Shown here piece by piece: positions 1 through 6,582 of a stretch of DNA of 64,000 nt; within the stretch, counting starts at the first letter, position 1; each line of letters starts with the position of its first letter. The translations under genes were made by a program, and so were the position numbers. The DNA lies in the NCBI GenBank assembly GCA_041395385.1, contig JAWLAN010000008.1:164595-228594 (forward strand). Reading direction: 5' to 3'. The notes beneath the pieces are model-generated. The model was not told where the DNA came from. It was given only the letters and a program-made list of their open reading frames with translations, and searched no databases. Source of the stretch: JAJVHZ01 sp041395385. Its GTDB lineage: Bacteria; Pseudomonadota; Gammaproteobacteria; JAJPIJ01.

Positions 1-1
1 G

Positions 2-184
2 GGACGGCGCAGGACCGCAATTTACTTCCAACCGCAAAGACCGGACACTAGCGGCGGAACGCCGTTAGCGTACATGGCGTGCACGGGAATCGCGTACGGA
101 GTATCGATGCCTATGGACATCGCACCCGCTCAGGCCGTGGTCGCCACGGCCACCATTGCGGCACGCGCGGGGTTGCGGGTATGA
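2..184 (+). CDS. possible 3' end of a truncated upstream gene
   Basis: An open frame enters from the window edge and runs about 60 codons to a TGA at 182-184. That stop overlaps the ATG (181) of the next gene in an ATGA arrangement, which suggests translational coupling to a gene starting outside the window. The visible C-terminus ends ...AARAGLRV and matches no family I know. Against it, the first half uses rare codons for this genome (AGA, TTA) and a 9-bp hairpin lies at 48-68, so this could simply be intergenic DNA. Confidence 0.3.
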   Translation, partial: GRRRTAIYFQPQRPDTSGGTPLAYMACTGIAYGVSMPMDIAPAQAVVATATIAARAGLRV

Positions 185-1431
185 GGGCGCCGCTACCGCC
201 AGTCGCTCTGCTCGCCGCGCTCGCGCTCGCCCCGGCCGTGATCGCGCTGCCCGGCGTGCCGATGACGCTCGCCGGCGCGGGCGCGTGGCTGGGCTGGCTC
301 GGCAGCGGCTTGATCGCCGCCAGCCTGTTGCTGATGGTGAGGGAGCCGGCCTTCGCGGCGTGGTTCGGCGACCTGGAGCGCATGTACCGCTGGCACCACG
401 GCATGGGTACGCTCGGCTACGCGGTCCTGCTCGCGCATCCCGTCGTTCTCGCCGCGGCGTCATTGCCGGAGGATCCCGCCGCGGCGTGGAGGGTGCTCTC
501 GCCTGCGGCGCAGTCCTGGCATACGCTGCTGGCCTGGCTCGCCCTGCTTGCGCTCATGGCGGGGCTGGCCGCGACCTTCGCCGTCCGGCTGCCCTACAGC
601 CTGTGGCGATCGCTGCATGCCATGCTCGGCATCGGCGTGCTGCTCGGCCTGGTGCACACCCTTGCGATCGACGGGGTCAGCGCGAAGAGCATGCTGGTGG
701 TCGCGGCGGCGGTGATTGCGCTGGGCTGGCGGGCAACGCGCGCGGACAGGGGCGGCGGCGCGCGCCCCTACGAGGTGAGCGCCGTGCAACATCCGGCGCC
801 GCTGACCACGGAGGTGACGCTGCGACCGCTGGCCGCACCGATCACGGTGGCGCCCGGGCAGTTCGTGATGGCGGCGTTCTTCGACGGCCCGCACTTTCGC
901 GGCTGCGGGGAGTACCATCCTTACACGGTCAGCGCCGTTGCGCCGGGCGGCACGCTCGCGCTCGGCATCAAGGCCCTCGGCGACTGCACGCGCAACATTC
1001 AGTCGATCAAGACGGGCGTGGCCGCGCGCGTGCAGGGAGCCTACGGCAGCTTTCTCGTCGACCGCGCCGAGGCGCCCGAGCTGTGGATCGCCGCCGGCAT
1101 CGGCGTCACGCCTTTTCTCGCCCTGCTGCGCACGCAGCCGGTGACCCGGCCCACCGATTTCTTCTACGCGTTTCGCAGCGCTGACAGTGCCCCGTACCTC
1201 GCCGAACTGGACGGCCTCGGCGCCGCGCAACCCCATCTGCACACGCACTTTCTGGCGATGCAGGAGGACACCTCGCCGCTGTGCGCCCTGCTTGCCGGGG
1301 TGCACGACCTGACCGACCGCGAGGTCTACATGTGCGGCCCGCCGCCCCTCATCGACGCGGTCGGGGACTGGTTGCGCCGGCGGGGGGTCCCGCCGCAACA
1401 TATCCACTACGAGCGTTTCGACTTCCGATGA
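181..1431 (+). CDS. ferric-reductase-like flavocytochrome (FAD/NAD(P)-binding)
   Basis: A 416-residue inner-membrane electron-transfer protein. The N-terminal half has several hydrophobic helices with paired histidines spaced for two b haems (WHHG...AHP and LHAM...LVH), as in the ferric-reductase/NOX transmembrane family. The C-terminal half is a ferredoxin-NADP reductase module: HPYTVSAV for FAD binding, GIGVTPFLALLR for the nucleotide fold, and YMCGPPPL near the end. It should pass electrons from NAD(P)H through FAD to haem and across the membrane; the acceptor is unknown. The start at 181 is chosen because hydrophobic sequence begins there; an upstream ATG at 79 would add an Arg/His-rich tail that looks non-coding. 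Its stop overlaps the next gene's ATG (ATGA), so the two are coupled. Confidence 0.85.
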   Translation: MRAPLPPVALLAALALAPAVIALPGVPMTLAGAGAWLGWLGSGLIAASLLLMVREPAFAAWFGDLERMYRWHHGMGTLGYAVLLAHPVVLAAASLPEDPAAAWRVLSPAAQSWHTLLAWLALLALMAGLAATFAVRLPYSLWRSLHAMLGIGVLLGLVHTLAIDGVSAKSMLVVAAAVIALGWRATRADRGGGARPYEVSAVQHPAPLTTEVTLRPLAAPITVAPGQFVMAAFFDGPHFRGCGEYHPYTVSAVAPGGTLALGIKALGDCTRNIQSIKTGVAARVQGAYGSFLVDRAEAPELWIAAGIGVTPFLALLRTQPVTRPTDFFYAFRSADSAPYLAELDGLGAAQPHLHTHFLAMQEDTSPLCALLAGVHDLTDREVYMCGPPPLIDAVGDWLRRRGVPPQHIHYERFDFR

Positions 1432-1802
1432 TGAAGCGGATCTACATCGGTTCCACCATCGCCTTCTGGATCGCGGTGACCGCGATCTGGGCGGGCAGTC
1501 TCCTCGCGCCTCCCGGGCAACGGGCCGTCGCGCAGTCCCCCGAGCCGAGCTACACGCTGCAGGAGGTGGCCGCGCACGCCAGTGCGGAGGACTGCTGGAT
1601 GGCCATCGGCGCAGAGGTCTACGACCTGACGGCGTACCTGCCGCACCACCCCACGCCCCCGACCGTCATCGCGCCCTCGTGCGGGACGGACGCCACGGCA
1701 GCCTACAACACGAAGAATCGCGGTCGCCCGCACTCCCCTTACGCGGCCAGCCTGCTGGAGAAGTATCGCATCGGGCGCCTCGAGCAGGCTCCGACGCCGT
1801 AG
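1428..1802 (+). CDS. membrane-anchored cytochrome b5-like haem protein
   Basis: A 124-residue protein with an N-terminal hydrophobic segment (about residues 6-24) that is a signal anchor or signal peptide, followed by a cytochrome b5-type haem/steroid-binding domain. The family pattern is visible: YTLQEVAAH, CWMAIGAEVYDLTAYLPHHP (the His before Pro takes the place of the HPGG axial ligand), CGTDAT, and PHSPYAASLLEKYRIG carrying the second axial His. Two ATGs lie in tandem at 1428 and 1431; either works. The start overlaps the flavocytochrome stop, so this small periplasmic-facing protein is the probable electron partner of that enzyme (inference from coupling). Confidence 0.82.
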   Translation: MMKRIYIGSTIAFWIAVTAIWAGSLLAPPGQRAVAQSPEPSYTLQEVAAHASAEDCWMAIGAEVYDLTAYLPHHPTPPTVIAPSCGTDATAAYNTKNRGRPHSPYAASLLEKYRIGRLEQAPTP

Positions 1803-1860
1803 CGCGCGCACGCGGAGCCCCGCGGAGCAGCGAGGGGGGCGGCGGCACTGCCGGAGATCC

Positions 1861-2379
1861 TCAGGGGCTCAGGCCGGTGAGCGCCGCGAGCGTCCGATCG
1901 GCGGCGTCGGTATCCCACTCCCGCGTGCCGAGCGCGCGGGCGGCGAGATTGCCCTCGGGATCGATGAGGTAGGTGACGGGCACGCCCTGGCGCCAGTAAC
2001 GGTCGGAAGCGCGCGTGTCGCGGGCCAGCAGCGTCGTCATCTCTATGCCGTGCTCCCGCAGGAAGGGCGGAACGGACTGTTCGCCGTCGTCGTCGATCGA
2101 CACGGTGAAGAACGCGACCTTCTCGCCCCAGCGCCCGTTCAGGCGATCGAGGTCGCGCATCTCCTTCACGCACGGTCCGCACCATGTCGCCCAGAAATGG
2201 AGCAACACCCATTGGCCACCGTAATCGGCAAGCGTCCTGCCGTCGTCCAGCACGAGGGGCGGCGCGGGCTGCCCGAGGCGGTCGAACGCGAGGAGGTCGG
2301 CGGCGCCGGCAGGCCGCATCGGAACCGTCGCCAGCACGAGGGCAAGGCAGACCAGAAGCGATGACAATCTGCGGGCCAT
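1861..2379 (-). CDS. TlpA-family periplasmic thiol-disulfide oxidoreductase
   Basis: A 172-residue thioredoxin-fold protein with a signal peptide (Arg-Arg, a hydrophobic core, ending near AGAA). The AhpC/TSA-Redoxin fold shows as WVLLHFWATWCGPCVKEM with the active-site CxxC, then the cis-proline loop GVPVTYLIDPEGN. It most likely reduces periplasmic disulfides or apocytochromes. An in-frame ATG at 2406 would add nine residues; 2379 is preferred because it puts the signal peptide at the N-terminus, although neither start has a good Shine-Dalgarno. It lies downstream of, and on the same strand as, the CxxC outer-membrane protein at 2564-3541, and converges on the cytochrome b5 gene. Confidence 0.85.
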   Translation of the reverse strand: MARRLSSLLVCLALVLATVPMRPAGAADLLAFDRLGQPAPPLVLDDGRTLADYGGQWVLLHFWATWCGPCVKEMRDLDRLNGRWGEKVAFFTVSIDDDGEQSVPPFLREHGIEMTTLLARDTRASDRYWRQGVPVTYLIDPEGNLAARALGTREWDTDAADRTLAALTGLSP

Positions 2380-2563
2380 TGAGTTGAGACGCAATGCCCC
2401 GTGCATGGTTCAACGCCCCCGCAACGCTAACGCCGCCTGGACGGAGGTCGCGATGGTCGCGCAACCCGCATCGTTGCCTGCGGGGACCCTGCGCGCAACG
2501 CCGGCGGAGTAACCGACCGCTGCACTCTCGACCCGACGCCGCCGGCCCAAGGACAAGGCGCGC

Positions 2564-3541
2564 TCAGAACAAATAGGTGAGGCTGCCGAAGACCTTGTAG
2601 TCCTCGCCGAGCTGCACGCCGTTCAGATCGTGGTAGACGGCGTGCTGATAGGAGAATTCGAACACCCAGTTCTGCTCGACGTTGACCTGCAGTCCCGGTG
2701 AGACATAAACGGTATGGCCGCCGGAATCGTCCAGTTCCACGCCGCCCTCCGTCTCCCTGCCGCGCAGTTCGCCGTTGGCGCCCAGCGACAGAAACACCGA
2801 GTTGCCGCCCGCGCCCACGGTGGCGGGCCAGACGCGATAGCGCCCGGTCAGGTCATAGTTCAGCCAGTTGCCGAAGCTGTGGTCGACGTCGCCGACCTCC
2901 CCCTCGCCGGTGATGCCGCTCAGCAGATTGGCCGCGACACCGAAGCGGCCGCGCGCGAGATTGGCCGACCCCCCGAGCAGGAGATCCGTGGAGCCCGTGC
3001 CGAGCTGGGTGTGCGCGTCCATGAACTCATCGCTGCCGTCGACCTTGCCGTCGGTCGCGCCCGTGGGCAGCTTCACGCCAACGGTGCCCGCGAGCAGGAG
3101 CGTGCTGTCCAGCGTGTGATGGGTCAGGAAGGTGTAGCGCGCCAGCAGCGAGACGTCGCCGATGCCCGTCTCCTCGCCCCGATCGTCGTGGGCCTCGACC
3201 TCGCCATCGCCATGCGCGTGCACGTGGCCGTCGAGCTCGGTGTGGCGCAGCGGCACGTTCGCCGACAGCAGCAGGCCCGGCACCTGCTCGACGCTGTGAA
3301 AGAGGCTGAGGTCGGTGGTCCAGAAGCTCTCGCGACCGCCGGGGTTGTCGATCTCCTCGCTGCCGCGGTAGACGCTGTCGTTGAGCGCGTAGCGCTGCGT
3401 CAGGCGCAGACCCGAGCCGGAGAGCGTCTCCAGCGGCGAGATGCCCTGCGAGATGAGGCAGAAATCGCAGGCGCGGACCGGCGACGCGAAGACCGCCAGC
3501 GCCGCGCCGGCCGTCAGGAACACGGGTATCGAACGATTCAT
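2564..3541 (-). CDS. outer-membrane beta-barrel protein with N-terminal CxxC and His-rich loop
   Basis: A 325-residue protein with a signal peptide followed directly by CDFCLISQG. The rest alternates polar and apolar residues in beta-strand fashion and ends in Tyr-Leu-Phe, the terminal aromatic signal for outer-membrane insertion. It resembles the broad 'transporter/MetA-pathway' barrel family. Around residues 103-123 is a loop rich in His, Asp and Glu (HVHAHGDGEVEAHDD), typical of metal binding. A strong Shine-Dalgarno (GGGGGGCGG) precedes the ATG at 3541. The adjacent TlpA-like gene suggests the CDFC pair is kept reduced or is haem/metal linked. Substrate unknown. Confidence 0.72.
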   Translation of the reverse strand: MNRSIPVFLTAGAALAVFASPVRACDFCLISQGISPLETLSGSGLRLTQRYALNDSVYRGSEEIDNPGGRESFWTTDLSLFHSVEQVPGLLLSANVPLRHTELDGHVHAHGDGEVEAHDDRGEETGIGDVSLLARYTFLTHHTLDSTLLLAGTVGVKLPTGATDGKVDGSDEFMDAHTQLGTGSTDLLLGGSANLARGRFGVAANLLSGITGEGEVGDVDHSFGNWLNYDLTGRYRVWPATVGAGGNSVFLSLGANGELRGRETEGGVELDDSGGHTVYVSPGLQVNVEQNWVFEFSYQHAVYHDLNGVQLGEDYKVFGSLTYLF

Positions 3542-3674
3542 GTCACCGCCCCCCAGCTTTTGGTTTTCTTAAGGCGGCGGTAGTGTAGCGACGTGACCGG
3601 CGCGGACGTTGCGGCAAATTGTCGCACTCACGCCATTCACGCGCCGCTGAGGCGAGTCCCCGGCCGGCTTGAGC

Positions 3675-4853
3675 CTAGGCGTGGCGATTGGGCGCTGGCG
3701 CGAGGACCTCCGGCGTCAACGCGTGCACGCTGCGCAGACCCACCAGACCGAGGCTGATCTCGAGCTCGCGCCGCATGATGTCGATGACCTTGACGACGCC
3801 GGCCTCGCCGGCCGCGGCGAGGCCGTAGAGAAAAGGCCGTCCGATGAAACAGGCGCGGGCGCCGAGCGCCAGCGCCTTCAGGATGTCCTGCCCGCTGCGC
3901 ACGCCGCTGTCGAACAGCACCTCGCAGCGCTCACCCACCGCCTCCGCGATAGCCGGCAGCATGTCCAGCGCGGCAGGCGCGCCGTCGAGCTGGCGCCCGC
4001 CATGATTGGAGACGATCAGGCTGTCCACGCCGTTGGCGGCGGCGATCCTCGCGTCATCGACGCTCATGACCCCCTTGAGGACGAGCCTGCCCGGCCAGCG
4101 CTCGCGTATCCATTCGAGATCGCTCCAGGTCAGGGTGGGATCGAACTGATCGCCGATCCAGGCCGCGAGCGTGCGCAGGTTGTCCGCCCCGGCGATGCGA
4201 CCCTCGAGATTGCCGAAGGACTTGCGCCTCCCCAGCAGCACCCCGGCAGTCCATCGCGGCCTGAACAGCAGGTCGATCGCCGTTCTCGCCGTGAGACGCG
4301 GCGGCACGGCCAGCCCGTTCTTGATGTCGCGATGGCGCTGCCCCTGGACGGGGAGATCGGCCGTGAGCACCAATACCGGACACTGCGCCTCGCGCGCCCG
4401 CTCGATGAGCGATCGCGAGAAGCCGCGATCGCGAAAAACGTAAAGCTGGAACCAGAACGGGGCGCCGGCGGCCGCACGCACGTCCTCGATCGAGCAGATC
4501 GACATCGTGCTGAGGCAGTAGGGGATGCCGCAGCGGTGCGCGGCCCGGGCGGCATGGATCTCCCCGTCCGGCCAGTTCAGCCCCGCCAGTCCGGTCGGCG
4601 CGATCGCCAGCGGCAGCGCGGCGGGCTGCCCGGCGATGGTGGTCTGCAGCCGGCGTTCCCCGACGTCGATCATCACCCGCGGCAAGAGCCTCAACCGCCG
4701 GAAGGCCTCGCGATTCGCCGCCAGCGTCAGCTCGTCGTAGGCGCCGCGGTCGGCATACTCGAACACGGCCCGCGGCAAGCGGCGGCGCGCGATCACGCGC
4801 AGGTCCTCCACGCTGGTTACCGTGTCGAGATCGGGTGATAGGAGATCGAACAC
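3675..4853 (-). CDS. lldD: FMN-dependent L-2-hydroxyacid dehydrogenase (L-lactate dehydrogenase-like)
   Basis: A 392-residue TIM-barrel flavoprotein that oxidises an L-2-hydroxyacid to the 2-oxoacid, passing electrons to quinone. Family landmarks are VFEYADRGAYDE (active-site Tyr), IAPTGLAGL, FWFQLYVFRDRGF, LVLKGVMSVDDA (FMN/active Lys) and the catalytic base His284 in SNHGGRQLDG. The stretch LSTMSICSIEDV looks like bacterial LldD rather than plant glycolate oxidase, which has Trp there, so lactate is the first guess; glycolate or mandelate cannot be excluded. The start is GTG at 4853, 10 nt after lldP, so the pair is one transcript and may be the 3' end of the serine-cycle operon. Confidence 0.85.
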   Translation of the reverse strand: MFDLLSPDLDTVTSVEDLRVIARRRLPRAVFEYADRGAYDELTLAANREAFRRLRLLPRVMIDVGERRLQTTIAGQPAALPLAIAPTGLAGLNWPDGEIHAARAAHRCGIPYCLSTMSICSIEDVRAAAGAPFWFQLYVFRDRGFSRSLIERAREAQCPVLVLTADLPVQGQRHRDIKNGLAVPPRLTARTAIDLLFRPRWTAGVLLGRRKSFGNLEGRIAGADNLRTLAAWIGDQFDPTLTWSDLEWIRERWPGRLVLKGVMSVDDARIAAANGVDSLIVSNHGGRQLDGAPAALDMLPAIAEAVGERCEVLFDSGVRSGQDILKALALGARACFIGRPFLYGLAAAGEAGVVKVIDIMRRELEISLGLVGLRSVHALTPEVLAPAPNRHA

Positions 4854-4863
4854 GCCCGTCGGC

Positions 4864-6483
4864 TCACTGCGGCGGCAATGCCGGGATCATCCACGTGAGG
4901 AAGTAGGACTGCAAGTAGGTCAACAGGCCGATGAGCAGCGCGAAAATGAGGCTGTGTTTGAGCGTGAAGCGGAACAGGTCCGCCTCGCGCCCGGCGAGCT
5001 TGGCCGCCGCGCATGCCACCGCTATGGATTGCGGCGAGATCATCTTGCCGGTAACGCCGCCGGTGGTGTTGGCGGCGACGGTGAGGATTGGATCCACGCC
5101 TATCTGCTCCGCCGTGACCCGCTGCAGGTTGCCGAACAGCGCATTGCTGGCGGTGTCGGATCCGGTGAGGAACACCCCGAGCCACCCGAGCAGGGCCGAG
5201 AACAGCGGAAACAGCGCGCCGCTGGCGGCGAACGCCAGTCCGAGCGTCGAGGACATGCCCGAGTAGTTGGCGACGAAGGCGAGCGCGAGCACCGAGCCGA
5301 TGGTCAGGATTGGCCGGGCCAGCTCACGCAGTGTCGCGCCGAACTGCGCGGCGCACGCCCGCGCCGGGACGCGCAGCACCAATGCGCTGAGCAGGGCCGT
5401 CAACAGGATCGCGGTGCCCGTGGCGCCAAGCAGGTCGAGCTTGTAGACCGCCTCGTACGGCGCGGCGATCGGCACGATCGGGGCGCTCTTGATCACCAGG
5501 TGGTGCAGACCGGGGACCGCGACTGTCAGCGTGTACTGCTGCATGTACTGCTTCACCGACGGCAGCGTCCAGATCGTCACGATGGCGGTGAGGCCGATGA
5601 ACGGTCCCCACGCGCGCAGGATCTCGAAACCGGAGTAAGGCGCCGCCGCGGGCGCGCGCCCGCTTCGCCGCGACTGGTGACGCAGGAACAGCGTCGTCGC
5701 GAGCAGGCTCACCATTGCCGAGGCGATGTCGGGCAGCTCGGGACCGAGATAGTTGGAGGTCAGAAACTGCGTGAGCGAGAACGATCCTCCGGCCACCAGG
5801 ATCGCGCGCCAGGTCGCCCGGACGCCGCTCCAGCCGTCCATGACGGCCACCAGCCAGAACGGCAAGAGCAGCGACAGCAGCGGCAGCTGCCTGCCGGCCA
5901 TCTGCCCGATCACGAACGGCTCGATGCCGCTGACCTTGCCGGCAACGATGACCGGCAGGCCCAGCGCGCCGAACGCCACCGGCGCGGTGTTGGCGATGAG
6001 GCACAGCCCGGCGGCATACACGGGATTGAAGCCCAGGCCGACCAGCAGGCCGGCCGTGATCGCCACGGGCGTGCCGAAGCCCGCGGCGCCCTCGAGGAAC
6101 GCGCCGAAGGCGTAGCCGATGAGCACCATCTGCAGCCGCTTGTCGGCGGTGATGTGCAGCACCGAGGCGCGTATGACCTCGAACTGGCCGCTGTGCACCA
6201 CGATCCTGTAGAGGAACACCGCGCCGATTACAATCCATGCGATGGGCCAGAGTCCGTACAGGAAGCCGTAGACGGCGGCGGACAGCGCCATCAACGGCGG
6301 CATCCCGTAGGCCAGTGTCGCCACCGCCATGGCCACCGCCAGCGAGAGCACGGCGGCGACGTGGCCGCGCATGCGCAGGAGCGCCAGCGACGCCATCAAC
6401 AGGGCGAGCGGCAGCGCCGCGATCAGCGTCGACCACCACAGACTGTCGGCGATCGGGGTGTAGTCCTGCGTCCACTGCGGCAT
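4864..6483 (-). CDS. lldP: L-lactate/glycolate permease (LctP family)
   Basis: A 539-residue polytopic inner-membrane transporter with about a dozen hydrophobic helices. Conserved LctP/GlcA sequence includes AFGAFLEGAAGFGTPVAI, AGLCLIANTAPVAFGALG and, near the C-terminus, SNALFGNLQRVTAEQIG and GGVTGKMISPQSIAVA. The family imports lactate and glycolate with protons. Length matches the family (about 550). It lies 99 bp after ppc and 10 bp before lldD on the same strand. With glyoxylate-handling enzymes upstream, glycolate import is as plausible as lactate import; sequence alone does not decide. Confidence 0.9.
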   Translation of the reverse strand: MPQWTQDYTPIADSLWWSTLIAALPLALLMASLALLRMRGHVAAVLSLAVAMAVATLAYGMPPLMALSAAVYGFLYGLWPIAWIVIGAVFLYRIVVHSGQFEVIRASVLHITADKRLQMVLIGYAFGAFLEGAAGFGTPVAITAGLLVGLGFNPVYAAGLCLIANTAPVAFGALGLPVIVAGKVSGIEPFVIGQMAGRQLPLLSLLLPFWLVAVMDGWSGVRATWRAILVAGGSFSLTQFLTSNYLGPELPDIASAMVSLLATTLFLRHQSRRSGRAPAAAPYSGFEILRAWGPFIGLTAIVTIWTLPSVKQYMQQYTLTVAVPGLHHLVIKSAPIVPIAAPYEAVYKLDLLGATGTAILLTALLSALVLRVPARACAAQFGATLRELARPILTIGSVLALAFVANYSGMSSTLGLAFAASGALFPLFSALLGWLGVFLTGSDTASNALFGNLQRVTAEQIGVDPILTVAANTTGGVTGKMISPQSIAVACAAAKLAGREADLFRFTLKHSLIFALLIGLLTYLQSYFLTWMIPALPPQ

Positions 6484-6582
6484 GCCGGTCAGTGTCCTTG
6501 CGCCATTCTTGCCGCGCCAGGCCGTTGCCGGCCCGCGTTGCGTCCCCGCATCGCCGGCCGGCCCGCGGGCGATCGATCCGTC

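Noticed and set aside
48..68. Hairpin CTAGCGGCG/CGCCGTTAG as an intrinsic terminator
   Set aside because: The stem has one G-T pair and no T-run follows on either strand.
3675..4853. Naming the FMN enzyme glycolate oxidase because of the glyoxylate context
   Set aside because: The LSTMSICSIEDV and QLYVFRDRGF stretches are LldD-like and the plant glycolate-oxidase Trp is absent; context alone is not enough.
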